Assembly (NCBI GenBank): GCA_903844635.1
Contig: CAIMUF010000074.1
Span: 1-64,000 of the forward strand
DNA length: 64,000 bases
Reading direction: 5' to 3'
Origin: an uncultured Sulfuricurvum sp.
GTDB lineage: Bacteria > Campylobacterota > Campylobacteria > Campylobacterales > Sulfurimonadaceae
Each line of letters begins with the position of its first letter. The stretch's first letter is position 1. The position numbers and the translations under genes were made by a program. Below are positions 48,562 through 58,545 of the stretch, piece after piece. The notes beneath the pieces were generated by a model. The model made no database searches, was not told the DNA's origin, and worked only from the letters and a program-made list of their open reading frames with translations.

Positions 48562-51048
48562 ATGAATGAAATAACGATAACCATAGACGGCAAACAGGTA
48601 CGGACGCAAGAGGGTGAATACATTCTCAATGCGGCGCGTGCCAATGGGATATTTATTCCTGCCATTTGTTATCTAACACGCTGTTCACCAACCTTGGCAT
48701 GCCGTATTTGTTTGGTAGAAGCGGATGGAAAACAAGTTTATGCGTGCAATGCAAAAGCCAAAATGGGAATGGACATCAATACAAAAACTCCCGTTATTGA
48801 AGAAGAAAAACGCGCTATCATGGAAGTTTATGACGTTAATCATCCTTTAGAATGTGGCGTATGCGACCAATCGGGGGAGTGTGAGCTTCAAAATTACACA
48901 CTTGAAATTGGGGTAGATAAACAGCATTATTCCATCGCTGATACTCACAAGCCGGCACAAGATTGGGGTCTTATCCATTATGATCCTGCCTTGTGCATCA
49001 TGTGTGAGCGCTGTATTACCGTGTGTAAGGATATGATCGGTGATGCAGCACTTTCTACCGTTGCCCGTGGCAGTGAACCTCTTGATGCAGCGTTCAAAGA
49101 GTCAATGCCAAAAGACGCCTATGCAATGTGGAATAAGCTGAATAAATCACTTATCGCCCCAAATGCCGGTGATACTCTTGATTGTACCAACTGCGGCGAG
49201 TGTACGGCAGTTTGTCCTGTCGGAGCCTTGGTCAGCAGTGATTATCAGTACAGCTCAAACGCGTGGGAACACCAGCAAATTCCTGCAACATGCGCCCATT
49301 GCAGTGCCGGATGCCAAATCAGCTACGACATTAAACATACCGATATTGCAAACCCTGAGGCTAAAATCTACCGTGTCAAAAATGAGTGGAACTATGTCTC
49401 TCTTTGCGGTGCAGGACGTTATGGCTACGATTTCCAAAATTCCAATGTCACTAAAAATCCAGTTGCCTTTGATGCAGCAATCAAAGCTTTCAAAAAAGCG
49501 GATACCATTGCCTTTACTTCAACCATTACGAATGAAGAGGCGATGATCTTACAACGTCTTAAAGAGAAACTTGGGCTTAAACTCATCAACAACGAAGCAC
49601 GAGTGTTTAAAAATTTCCTCGACAGTTACAGTGCTGTCAGCGGGCAATCCCTTTACAGCGGTAATCTCAAAGAAGTGCATGAATCTGATTTTGTTGTTTC
49701 CATTGGAACAGCATTGAAGACTGACAATCCTAATGCCCGTTTTGCTATGAACAATGCATTATCGATGAACAAAGGTGCTGGATTGTATTTTCATCCGATC
49801 AATGATCCGGTCATCGAAGATATGTCCAAAAATTTAACTCAGTTCAATCATGCTCCCATGATGGAAGAAGCAGCGTTGTATTTGATGCTTGATCTTTTTG
49901 GAGATAAAACAGCAATGCCTTCAATCACTGTTGATTATCTGAAAAGTTTTCATTCTCTTAAAACGGTGACGGTTGAAGAAAGCGTCGATGAAAAAGTGAC
50001 TGAAACGGTCATTAAAAAAGTTCTCAATGAAGAAACAGGCGTTGAAGAAGAAGTAAGTGAAGAAGTAACGAAAACGGTGAAGAAAAAAGTTTCAAAAGAG
50101 ATAGAAGTAGATGAAAATCGCCTTTTAGATCTTTTAAACGCACCCACTGGATTTGCTGAAACACTGACGAAGTATTTAGCAAAAAAAGAGAAGTTTTCAC
50201 TCATGGTTGGACCGGATTTGTATACCCATCCGAATTCAGCTAATTGTGCGAGACTTGTTGCTTTAATTGAAAAATACACAGCGTTCAATGTAACCATGAT
50301 ACCCAATCTTGCTAATACACTAGGGGTTGCACTCATTTGTGACCTTGATGAGAAGGCTGGTGAATACACAATTGGTTATAATACAGCAGGAGATTTTACG
50401 TTAAGTGCATTAGGAAATGGTGATTTGGATATGCCAGCACTTAATCAGCAAGAGGGGACATTGACCAGTATTGATAAGCGCGTCAATCCAACCAATGTGG
50501 CACTTCCTTTTGGCGGCTATACCCTCAATGATGTAGCTTCTGCTCTTGGAGTATCTGCGGCATTGAGTGTTGACTACACCGTGCAACTTCCTGTAAGTGC
50601 AGGATTTAAAGCGGTAGAATTTGATACATTGCCAAATCATTACACCAATGCGGGCGAAGAAGTCCGTGGATATGTCCTTGATACTTTAAAAGTATTTTGT
50701 GGCAAAGATGAAAATGTTCAAGCTTTCGATGAAAAAGATGCTATGACAACATCTGTTGTTTATCTTGCCAATCCGGTGTTGCAGTTTACGCCGTTTACTG
50801 CACGCGCGCATCAGTTGAATGAAGAGGGCGGTTTGTACGCATCCAGTGAGTTTATGAGCAGTAATGGTTTGAACTTAGGTGATAACGTGCGGGTCAAGAC
50901 TCCAAAGGGTGAGATAGTAGTTTCTGTCATTAACGATTCAAAAATCAACGGAGATATAACGTATCTTCCGACGTTTGACTCAAAAATTAACTCACAAGCA
51001 TTGTTTGGTGATTATCGCTTTAGTAATGTAACGATTGAAAAGGTGTAG
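48562..51048 (+). CDS. nuoG: NADH-quinone oxidoreductase subunit G, second paralogue
   Basis: An 828-residue NuoG with the full motif set: N1b ligands Cys36, Cys47, Cys50 and Cys62; HPLECGVCDQSGECELQ; CIMCERCITVCKD and CTNCGECTAVCPVGAL; CAHCSAGCQISYD with LCGAGRYGYDF. It resembles the first copy along most of its length, e.g. TNEEAMILQRLKEKLG against TNEEALILQRLKEKLG. Residues about 466-521 are a charged insert of V/T/E/K-rich repeats (VTETVIKKV, EEVTKTVKKKV) absent from the first copy. AGTTAAATC precedes the ATG. Probably from tandem duplication. Confidence 0.93.
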   Translation: MNEITITIDGKQVRTQEGEYILNAARANGIFIPAICYLTRCSPTLACRICLVEADGKQVYACNAKAKMGMDINTKTPVIEEEKRAIMEVYDVNHPLECGVCDQSGECELQNYTLEIGVDKQHYSIADTHKPAQDWGLIHYDPALCIMCERCITVCKDMIGDAALSTVARGSEPLDAAFKESMPKDAYAMWNKLNKSLIAPNAGDTLDCTNCGECTAVCPVGALVSSDYQYSSNAWEHQQIPATCAHCSAGCQISYDIKHTDIANPEAKIYRVKNEWNYVSLCGAGRYGYDFQNSNVTKNPVAFDAAIKAFKKADTIAFTSTITNEEAMILQRLKEKLGLKLINNEARVFKNFLDSYSAVSGQSLYSGNLKEVHESDFVVSIGTALKTDNPNARFAMNNALSMNKGAGLYFHPINDPVIEDMSKNLTQFNHAPMMEEAALYLMLDLFGDKTAMPSITVDYLKSFHSLKTVTVEESVDEKVTETVIKKVLNEETGVEEEVSEEVTKTVKKKVSKEIEVDENRLLDLLNAPTGFAETLTKYLAKKEKFSLMVGPDLYTHPNSANCARLVALIEKYTAFNVTMIPNLANTLGVALICDLDEKAGEYTIGYNTAGDFTLSALGNGDLDMPALNQQEGTLTSIDKRVNPTNVALPFGGYTLNDVASALGVSAALSVDYTVQLPVSAGFKAVEFDTLPNHYTNAGEEVRGYVLDTLKVFCGKDENVQAFDEKDAMTTSVVYLANPVLQFTPFTARAHQLNEEGGLYASSEFMSSNGLNLGDNVRVKTPKGEIVVSVINDSKINGDITYLPTFDSKINSQALFGDYRFSNVTIEKV

Positions 51049-51051
51049 CAG

Positions 51052-52041
51052 ATGGATATGGCATTTATCATCGAAACGATTGTCAAAATCGTCGTCATTT
51101 TATTAGTGTTCTCGGCTCTCGCTGGGTTAGGTACCTATTTTGAGCGTAAAGTCTTGGCATTTATGCAACGCCGTCTTGGACCGATGCACGTTGGACCTTT
51201 TGGCTTGCTCCAAGTAGCAGCTGACGGAATCAAGCTTTTTACCAAAGAGGATATCATTCCTCAAAATGTCGTAAAGCCAATTTTTAAAATTGCGCCTGTT
51301 ATTACAGCAGCAACAGCTTTTATGGCAGCAGCCGCTATCCCGTTTTGGCCTCAATTCACGGTATTTGGTTATACGGTTCATCCTATCGTTGCAGATGTCA
51401 ATATCGGTATTTTGTACGTATTGGGTGTCATGGCGATTGGTCTTTACGGTCCATTGTTAGGCGGTATGGCGTCAGCAAATAAGTTTTCATTGATCTCTGC
51501 GGCACGTAGTGCAGCCGTATTTATCTCCTATGAAGTAATTAGTGGACTTTCATTGCTCGCTCCTCTTATGTTGGTAGGCTCTTTGTCTCTTATCGATATT
51601 AACAACTACCAAGCAGGCGGAATTGGTAACTGGATCGTTTGGTCGCAGCCGGTTGCCTTTATCCTTTTTTGGATTGCAGCATTTGCCGAGACTGGACGTA
51701 CTCCGTTTCACCTCGTTGCTAATGACCACGAGATCATTGACGGATTTGGAACTGAGTATTCAGGTATGAGATGGGGTCTTTTCTTTATCGGTGAATACGC
51801 GAACATGTTCTTTATATCATTTGTAATCGCTATCATTTTCTTAGGCGGTTTTGGTGATGGATCGATTGCTGGAGCATTTCAATTGCTCCTAAAAGTTGCA
51901 TTTTTCTTTTTCTTTTTCCTCTGGACCCGTGCTGCATGGCCAGATGTACGACCGGATCAGTTGATGTGGTTGTGCTGGAAAGTGTTAATGCCAATAGCCG
52001 TGATCAATGTTGTGATCACCGGTCTTGTGATGATGTTTTAA
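51052..52041 (+). CDS. nuoH: NADH-quinone oxidoreductase subunit H
   Basis: Membrane subunit at the base of the quinone channel. The 329-residue protein has about eight helices and the signatures GTYFERKVLAFMQRRLGPMHVGPFGLLQ, KEDIIPQ and AETGRTPFHLVANDHEIIDGFGTEYSGMRWGLFFIGEY. The first ATG (51052) is used; a second in-frame ATG lies two codons on. Length normal. Confidence 0.97.
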   Translation: MDMAFIIETIVKIVVILLVFSALAGLGTYFERKVLAFMQRRLGPMHVGPFGLLQVAADGIKLFTKEDIIPQNVVKPIFKIAPVITAATAFMAAAAIPFWPQFTVFGYTVHPIVADVNIGILYVLGVMAIGLYGPLLGGMASANKFSLISAARSAAVFISYEVISGLSLLAPLMLVGSLSLIDINNYQAGGIGNWIVWSQPVAFILFWIAAFAETGRTPFHLVANDHEIIDGFGTEYSGMRWGLFFIGEYANMFFISFVIAIIFLGGFGDGSIAGAFQLLLKVAFFFFFFLWTRAAWPDVRPDQLMWLCWKVLMPIAVINVVITGLVMMF

Positions 52042-52051
52042 GGAGGGATGG

Positions 52052-52666
52052 ATGCATAGTGAACCATTGAACGATCGTAATGTAAGTGAGCATAGCGCTT
52101 ACTATTATGTCGATATTGAAGAGTATCCAACCACTGGATGGGATAAGTTTAAACAAGTAGTCAAGCGTACGTTTAGAGGTGAATTGTTCGTCGGTTTGTG
52201 GGTCGTCATGCGTGAGATGATCAAGTTTGATATTCACACCGTCAAATATCCACTGGAAAAACTTCCAATCGGACCTCGTTATCGTGCAGTACACAAACTG
52301 TTGCGTTTGTGGGAATCGGGCTACGAGCGTTGTATCGGATGCGGATTGTGTGAAAAAATCTGTATTTCTGATTGTATCCGTATGGACACAAAAATCGATG
52401 AAAACAGCCGTAAAGAAGTAACCGAATACAGTATCAATCTTGGTCGTTGTATTTTCTGCGGTTATTGTGCAGAAGTATGTCCGGAGCTTGCTATTGTTCA
52501 TGGACAGCGTTATGAAAATGGATCTGAGCAGCGTGCCCACTTCGTTATTAAAGACGATATGCTCACTCCGCTTGATTTCCTGACATCAGGTCAGCAAGCA
52601 GAGTACCCAGGTTTCGGTGCCATTACCCCCAACGAGAGCGTTACCAAAACGCCTCTTGCGTATTAA
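52052..52666 (+). CDS. nuoI: NADH-quinone oxidoreductase subunit I
   Basis: Carries clusters N6a and N6b that link NuoG to NuoB. The 204-residue protein contains CIGCGLCEKICISDCIRM and CIFCGYCAEVCPELAIVHG, the two ferredoxin motifs. The N-terminal 70 residues hold amphipathic segments for contact with the membrane arm. GGAGG precedes the ATG. Position and length fit the family. Confidence 0.97.
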   Translation: MHSEPLNDRNVSEHSAYYYVDIEEYPTTGWDKFKQVVKRTFRGELFVGLWVVMREMIKFDIHTVKYPLEKLPIGPRYRAVHKLLRLWESGYERCIGCGLCEKICISDCIRMDTKIDENSRKEVTEYSINLGRCIFCGYCAEVCPELAIVHGQRYENGSEQRAHFVIKDDMLTPLDFLTSGQQAEYPGFGAITPNESVTKTPLAY

Positions 52667-52675
52667 GGAGAATAA

Positions 52676-53263
52676 ATGTTTGAAGCAATCGCTTTTTATT
52701 TGTTTGCGGCGCTTACCATTGTAATGTTTACTATTACCGTGATGACGTCTCAAGCATTGTATGCCTTGACCGCAATGGCAGCAGGGATGATTTTTATTTC
52801 AGCCTTTTTCTTCATTTTGGGTGCTGACTTTTTGGGTGCAATCCAAATTATCGTTTATACCGGTGCTGTCATGGCAATCTACGCATTTGGTATGATGTTC
52901 TTTGATACAACACGTAATGTGGTCGAAAAACGTTCCAATCCGCGTTTTGTGGTCGTTCTTGGAGCACTTGCAGCTGTTTTGGTCGTTTTTATCGTCCTTG
53001 CCCCTATTGTTACGACGAATTTAAATGCCAATTATCCGATTGACTTGGCAGTAGGAAATTCACAAGCTATCGGAATGGTGCTGTTTACAAAATATTTAGT
53101 TCCTTTTGAACTGGCAGCAGTTATGTTACTGGTTGCGATGATTGCTGGTATTGTTTTGGCAGGTAAAAAGATGGACAAATCGTTGACACTCATGACAGAA
53201 GAAGATATCGCTTTGATGCATGACTCTTTTACTCATGAATCAACTCAAGAGGAGGCGCACTAA
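52676..53263 (+). CDS. nuoJ: NADH-quinone oxidoreductase subunit J
   Basis: Membrane subunit of the proton-pumping arm. The 195-residue protein has five hydrophobic helices. The central segment GADFLGAIQIIVYTGAVMAIYAFGMMFFD is the NuoJ hallmark with its pi-bulge region. AAGGAGAATAA lies before the ATG. Its stop overlaps the nuoK ATG. Confidence 0.96.
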   Translation: MFEAIAFYLFAALTIVMFTITVMTSQALYALTAMAAGMIFISAFFFILGADFLGAIQIIVYTGAVMAIYAFGMMFFDTTRNVVEKRSNPRFVVVLGALAAVLVVFIVLAPIVTTNLNANYPIDLAVGNSQAIGMVLFTKYLVPFELAAVMLLVAMIAGIVLAGKKMDKSLTLMTEEDIALMHDSFTHESTQEEAH

Positions 53264-53568
53264 TGGAAATTACTTTAACGCACTATTTGGTTCTTTCAAC
53301 CGTTTTGTTCGCTATTGGTTTGATTGGGGTTATGCGTCGTAAAAATTTGTTGATGCTTTTTTTCGCGACGGAAATTTTGCTGAACGCTGTCAATATTGGC
53401 ATGGCTGCAATTTCTCACTATCGTGGGGATTATACAGGGCAGATGTTTGCATTTTTTATTATTGCAATCGCGGCATCCGAAGTAGCCGTAGGTTTGGGTC
53501 TTCTTATCGTATGGTATAAACGTACCGGTAAGATTGATCTTGATCAAATGACATCGATGAGAGGATAG
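53263..53568 (+). CDS. nuoK: NADH-quinone oxidoreductase subunit K
   Basis: Smallest antiporter-related membrane subunit. The 101 residues have three helices and the usual MRRKNLLMLFFATEILLNAVNIGM, whose Glu is the conserved proton-path residue, followed by AFFIIAIAASEVAVGLGLLI with a second conserved Glu. Standard length. Confidence 0.97.
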   Translation: MEITLTHYLVLSTVLFAIGLIGVMRRKNLLMLFFATEILLNAVNIGMAAISHYRGDYTGQMFAFFIIAIAASEVAVGLGLLIVWYKRTGKIDLDQMTSMRG

Positions 53569-53573
53569 GACAG

Positions 53574-55463
53574 ATGGAAGTTTATTTATACATTGCATTG
53601 TTTGCTCCGTTGGTGGGTTCACTCTTTGCGGGATTGTTTGGCGCGTATCCAAAGATGCTGTTTACAGGGGTAATTGCCTCAGGATTGCTTTTTGCATCTT
53701 TTGTAAGCAGTGCCATTTTGCTGAATTATGTTCTAACTGGACATACCGTTCATGTTGAAATGATGACTTGGATCGCGGCCGGAGATCTTTATATTCCTTT
53801 TGGTTTTGTGGTTGATCAAGTGAGTGTGACGATGATGATGGTTGTCTCTGTCGTTTCTACCGTTGTTCACGTCTACTCTATTGGTTATATGGCGCACGAC
53901 AAAGGGTTTAACCGTTTCTTCTCGTACCTATCAGCTTTCGTTTTCTCGATGATGGTCTTGGTTATGAGTGATAACTTTTTGGGTCTGTTTATCGGATGGG
54001 AAGGCGTTGGTCTTTGTTCATGGCTTCTTATTGGTTTTTGGTATCATAAAGAATCTGCAACATGGGCAGCGAATGAAGCGTTCATTATGAACCGTATCGC
54101 TGACTTGGCAATGTTGATCGGTATCTTTATGATGTACTGGAATCTTGGATCATTGCAATACGATGTTGTTTTCGCAAACGTTGCAACGCTTCCGATGCAC
54201 ATCATCACATGGATTGGGATTTTCCTCTTTATCGGTGCGATGGGTAAATCGGCACAGTTCCCTCTCCACACATGGCTTGCGGATGCGATGGAAGGTCCAA
54301 CTCCTGTATCGGCGTTGATTCACGCAGCAACAATGGTTACAGCAGGTGTGTATCTCGTGGTTCGTGCCAATCCGATCTACAGTGAAATCCCTGACGTAGG
54401 TAACGCAATCGCGTCTCTTGGTGCATTCGTTGCAATGTTTGCAGCAACCATGGCATTGGTCAATCGCGATATGAAGCGTATTATTGCGTATTCGACTCTC
54501 TCACAGCTTGGTTATATGTTTGTAGCTGCTGGTTTGGGAGCGTATTGGGTAGCGTTGTTTCACCTTATGGCACACGCATTTTTCAAAGCATTATTATTCT
54601 TGGGAGCAGGTAACGTTATGCACGCAATGCACGATGAACTTGATCCGTTTAAGATGGGTGGTTTGAAAAAATCGATGAAAGGCACATGGATATTCATGAC
54701 GCTTGCTTCCGTTGCACTTGCAGGTATTTATCCTCTTGCCGGATTCTTTTCAAAAGATTTGATTTTGGAAGTTGCATTTGTTGAACAGCACTATATTCTT
54801 TACACCGTATTGTTACTTACAGCTGGATTGACCGCATTTTACTCATTCCGTCTTGTTGCATTGATTTTCCATGGTAATGAGAGACATTTAGAACACGGTA
54901 TTCATCCGCATGAAGCGTATAGCTTTATGTTGTATGCCATGGCTCCTTTGGCTGTTTTGGCAGTGATCGCCGGTATGGTATTTAAAACCCCGTATTATTT
55001 GATGGTAACGAATCTTTTGCCAGCTATGACGTATCACATTCATAATCACACAACATTTTGGATTATGACAATCGGTACTCAATTGTTTGTGATTGCCGCA
55101 ATTACGTATGCTTACAAAAAATATGCAAAAGCCGTTAAAGTGGATAAAAAAGTGGAATCAGGTCTGTTGTATCAGCTGCTTTACAATCAATACTACATCC
55201 CTAAAATATACGATGAAGTGTTTTCGAAACCCTATTTAAAACTCTCTAAACTTGCATGGAAAGAGATTGATCTTAAAATTGTTGATGCGACCGTGGATGG
55301 CATTGCAAATGTGATTTACCAAACAGGTGAGAAAACGCATACAATGCAAAACGGAAATCTTTCCAGTATGTTGCGCTGGATGGTTATTGGTTTAGTGGTT
55401 TTATTGGTACTTGCTGTGGCGTTTACTGCGGGTTATAACGCAGTCAACCTGCAGGCAATGTAA
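53574..55463 (+). CDS. nuoL: NADH-quinone oxidoreductase subunit L
   Basis: The distal antiporter-like proton pump of complex I. The 629-residue protein has about sixteen helices. Signatures are LFIGWEGVGLCSWLLIGFW (conserved Glu), GAMGKSAQFPLHTWLADAMEGPTPVSALIHAATMVTAGVYL and FHLMAHAFFKALLFLGAG. The long lateral-helix region lies at the C-terminus. Length is typical. nuoM follows 10 nt after the stop. Confidence 0.97.
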   Translation: MEVYLYIALFAPLVGSLFAGLFGAYPKMLFTGVIASGLLFASFVSSAILLNYVLTGHTVHVEMMTWIAAGDLYIPFGFVVDQVSVTMMMVVSVVSTVVHVYSIGYMAHDKGFNRFFSYLSAFVFSMMVLVMSDNFLGLFIGWEGVGLCSWLLIGFWYHKESATWAANEAFIMNRIADLAMLIGIFMMYWNLGSLQYDVVFANVATLPMHIITWIGIFLFIGAMGKSAQFPLHTWLADAMEGPTPVSALIHAATMVTAGVYLVVRANPIYSEIPDVGNAIASLGAFVAMFAATMALVNRDMKRIIAYSTLSQLGYMFVAAGLGAYWVALFHLMAHAFFKALLFLGAGNVMHAMHDELDPFKMGGLKKSMKGTWIFMTLASVALAGIYPLAGFFSKDLILEVAFVEQHYILYTVLLLTAGLTAFYSFRLVALIFHGNERHLEHGIHPHEAYSFMLYAMAPLAVLAVIAGMVFKTPYYLMVTNLLPAMTYHIHNHTTFWIMTIGTQLFVIAAITYAYKKYAKAVKVDKKVESGLLYQLLYNQYYIPKIYDEVFSKPYLKLSKLAWKEIDLKIVDATVDGIANVIYQTGEKTHTMQNGNLSSMLRWMVIGLVVLLVLAVAFTAGYNAVNLQAM

Positions 55464-55473
55464 GGAGAATTTG

Positions 55474-57021
55474 ATGCAAGAACATATTTTATCGATTTTA
55501 ATTTTCTTCCCGGCATTGGCAGCAATGTTTGGATTTGTGGTTCATAAGGACAGCGTTCGTGCCTACGGAATTACCGTAGCAGCAATCGAATTTTTTCTAT
55601 CATTGTGGTTATGGAATTTGTATGATCCTATGACATCTGGAATGCAATTTATGGAAATGGCACCTCTTGTCTCGGCATTTGGTATCAGCTATTTAGTCGG
55701 CGTTGACGGTATTTCTCTTTTTATTATAATATTATCGACGTTTTTTACGTTAATCGGTATTGCTTCATTAACAGAGAAACGTCGCGTGAAAGACTTGATC
55801 ATTACGTTGCTTTTTTTAGAGATGACGATGGTTGGAGTATTCGCAGCACTTGATGCGATTGTGTTTTATGTTTTTTGGGAATTATCGCTTATTCCGATGT
55901 TGTATATCATCGGTGCATGGGGCGGACCTCTTCGTATTTATGCGTCGATTAAATTCTTTCTTTATACCTTTACGGGATCATTGGTGATGCTTGTAGGTAT
56001 GCTGTTTATGGCATATTTTTATTATCAAGCAACTGGTCAGTGGAGTTTCTCACTTCTCGAATGGTATCGCTTGATTTTACCGGTTAACATACAAATGTGG
56101 CTATTTGGAGCCTTTTTCTTGGGCTTTGCGATTAAAGTCCCAATGTTTCCGTTTCATACATGGCTACCCTATGCGCACGGCCAGGCACCCACTATCGGTT
56201 CGGTCATTCTTGCGGCAATTTTGCTCAAAATGGGAACGTACGCTTTTATCCGCTTTTCACTACCATTGTTTCCGGATGCATCGGTTATTTTTATGTTTCC
56301 TATCGCGATACTTGCGATTATCATGATTGTATACGCAGCGATGGTTGCATACGCTCAAGAGGACATTAAACAAGTCGTAGCGTATAGCTCTATATCGCAC
56401 ATGGGAGTTATTATTCTAGGAATTTTTGCTCTCAATGTAGAAGGGATTACCGGCTCCATCTTTTTGATGATTGCGCATGGAGTTGTTTCGGGAGCTCTGT
56501 TCTTACTTGTTGGGGTGATTTATGATCGCCGTCATACAAAACTTATGTCTGAATTTGGTGGATTAGCATCGGTTATGCCTCGCTATGCAACCATTTTCGG
56601 AATTATGATGATGGCGTCTGTCGGCTTGCCGCTTACCATCAACTTCGTGGGTGAATTTTTGAGCTTGCTTGGTTTTTACAAGCAGTCACATTCGTATACT
56701 TTAGTTGCAGGTACTGCCATTATTGTTGGGGCTATTTATATGCTCAGTGCGTATAAAAAAGCATTTTTCGGAAACGTTACCAAAGAAGAAAATAAAAATC
56801 TAAAAGATGTCAATCGTACAGAATTACTGGGTCTTGTTCCGTTAGTAATTGTAGCGATTTGGTTGGGTGTATATCCAAAACCACTTCTTGAACCGATCAA
56901 TAACAGTGTTGAAGCCATTGTACAGTTGATGCATGACAAAGCACAAACAGAGGAAGCAAAACAACGCATTCCTGATCTAGCCCATTCGGCAGGATTGAAT
57001 TCAATGCAGGAGGCACACTAA
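55474..57021 (+). CDS. nuoM: NADH-quinone oxidoreductase subunit M
   Basis: Antiporter-like proton-pumping subunit. The 515-residue protein shows [21 protein letters not shown]-like sequence (here [20 protein letters not shown] with conserved Glu), then [33 protein letters not shown] and [15 protein letters not shown] 55474 with AAGGAG upstream is chosen; the frame stays open upstream into nuoL only by chance. Its stop overlaps the nuoN ATG. Confidence 0.97.
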   Translation: MQEHILSILIFFPALAAMFGFVVHKDSVRAYGITVAAIEFFLSLWLWNLYDPMTSGMQFMEMAPLVSAFGISYLVGVDGISLFIIILSTFFTLIGIASLTEKRRVKDLIITLLFLEMTMVGVFAALDAIVFYVFWELSLIPMLYIIGAWGGPLRIYASIKFFLYTFTGSLVMLVGMLFMAYFYYQATGQWSFSLLEWYRLILPVNIQMWLFGAFFLGFAIKVPMFPFHTWLPYAHGQAPTIGSVILAAILLKMGTYAFIRFSLPLFPDASVIFMFPIAILAIIMIVYAAMVAYAQEDIKQVVAYSSISHMGVIILGIFALNVEGITGSIFLMIAHGVVSGALFLLVGVIYDRRHTKLMSEFGGLASVMPRYATIFGIMMMASVGLPLTINFVGEFLSLLGFYKQSHSYTLVAGTAIIVGAIYMLSAYKKAFFGNVTKEENKNLKDVNRTELLGLVPLVIVAIWLGVYPKPLLEPINNSVEAIVQLMHDKAQTEEAKQRIPDLAHSAGLNSMQEAH

Positions 57022-58526
57022 TGTTAGCGCCAATTTCGATTTCGTTAGCCTCACTGAACATTATGACAATGGCACCTATGTTGATTGCTATTGTGGGTGC
57101 ATTGGCTATTTTATGTATTGATCTAGTGAAAGAAGGTCTCCATAAATCTTTCTATGTCATGGTAAGTTTACTTTTCTTGTTGCTTGATTTGGGAGCTATC
57201 GTTGATTTTGGGAATATTTTCCTTAAAAGCGGGACTGTTCTTGGTATGTTTGATATGATGCTTATAGATGGGCTTGCGATTCTCTCACAGATCATTATTG
57301 TTGCAGGATCAATGCTCTTTATTCCATTAGCACTGACTTCAAAGCGATTTCATGAGTACAACTATCCTGAGTATTTTGCCCTGTTCTTGTTCATGATTGC
57401 AGGTTTCCAATTTATGGTTGCCAGTGATAATTTGATTTTGATTTTTGTAGGACTTGAAACAGCTTCTTTGGCATTGTATACACTTATAGCTCTTCATAAC
57501 CGATCTAAATCGTTTGAAGCAGCAGTAAAATACTTTACTATGGGTGCATTGGCAGCAGGCTTTTTTGCCTTTGGATCGATGATTTTTTACGCGATCACCG
57601 GTTCCGTTGAAATCAATCAAATCGCTCTTGCATTAGCAAAAGATGAGTATTTCAATATCGGCTTTGTCCTTGTTGCCGTTGTCTTTTTATTGGGTGCAAT
57701 CGGGTTTAAACTTTCCATGGTTCCTTTTCATACATGGACTCCCGACGTATATGAAGGTTCTTCTGCCGCATTGGCAGGATATATGTCAATTGTCCCTAAA
57801 ATTGCAGGTTTCGTAGTTGCAATGCGCTTATTTGAATTCTTAGTGCACAGTGGTGTTGTATGGCTTCAAGTCGTGTTGTATGTCGCAGTCGTAGTAACAA
57901 TGACAGCATCCAATATCTGGGCATTGGTACAAAACGATGTTAAACGTATGTTGGCATACAGCTCGATTTCCCATGCCGGTTTCGTCATGGCGGCAATTTT
58001 GATTGGAACAACTCAAGCCAATACGGCACTTTTCTTGTATTGGGCATTGTTCAGCTTCACGAATTTGGGTGCATTTTCGATGTTGTGGGTCAGTCGTCAG
58101 AAAAACCTTATTCCGGGACAAAGTTCGGATCATCCGTATGAAAAATTTGCAGGATTAGTACGAACCATGCCTATGGCTGCTATTATGATAGCCTTGTTTA
58201 TGTTATCTCTTGCAGGAGTTCCTCCATTTGGTCTCTTTTGGGGTAAAATTTATATGATCGGAGCTGCTGTTAGCGCTGGCTATACGATGTTAGCACTGAT
58301 CATGGCGTTAAACTCAGCGATTGCGGCGTATTACTATCTTAAACTCATTGTATTTATGTTTATGAAAGAGCCTATTGCTGAGTATCAGAAATATTATTTG
58401 ATGAATGCATCGCTTTCTCTTAAAACAATTATCGGGATTGCAGCGATTGGAACTATCTTTGCCGTATTTGCTGTTAACCCGCTTTTAAAAGTCATTACAT
58501 TATTCGTGTATAATAGCGGATATTAA
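57021..58526 (+). CDS. nuoN: NADH-quinone oxidoreductase subunit N
   Basis: Antiporter-like subunit nearest the peripheral arm. The 501-residue protein contains [19 protein letters not shown] with the conserved Glu, [32 protein letters not shown] and [14 protein letters not shown]. It ends the complex I gene set; pflA begins 19 nt downstream with no terminator visible between them. Confidence 0.97.
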   Translation: MLAPISISLASLNIMTMAPMLIAIVGALAILCIDLVKEGLHKSFYVMVSLLFLLLDLGAIVDFGNIFLKSGTVLGMFDMMLIDGLAILSQIIIVAGSMLFIPLALTSKRFHEYNYPEYFALFLFMIAGFQFMVASDNLILIFVGLETASLALYTLIALHNRSKSFEAAVKYFTMGALAAGFFAFGSMIFYAITGSVEINQIALALAKDEYFNIGFVLVAVVFLLGAIGFKLSMVPFHTWTPDVYEGSSAALAGYMSIVPKIAGFVVAMRLFEFLVHSGVVWLQVVLYVAVVVTMTASNIWALVQNDVKRMLAYSSISHAGFVMAAILIGTTQANTALFLYWALFSFTNLGAFSMLWVSRQKNLIPGQSSDHPYEKFAGLVRTMPMAAIMIALFMLSLAGVPPFGLFWGKIYMIGAAVSAGYTMLALIMALNSAIAAYYYLKLIVFMFMKEPIAEYQKYYLMNASLSLKTIIGIAAIGTIFAVFAVNPLLKVITLFVYNSGY

Positions 58527-58545
58527 ACCTAACTTGGGAGCGCCA

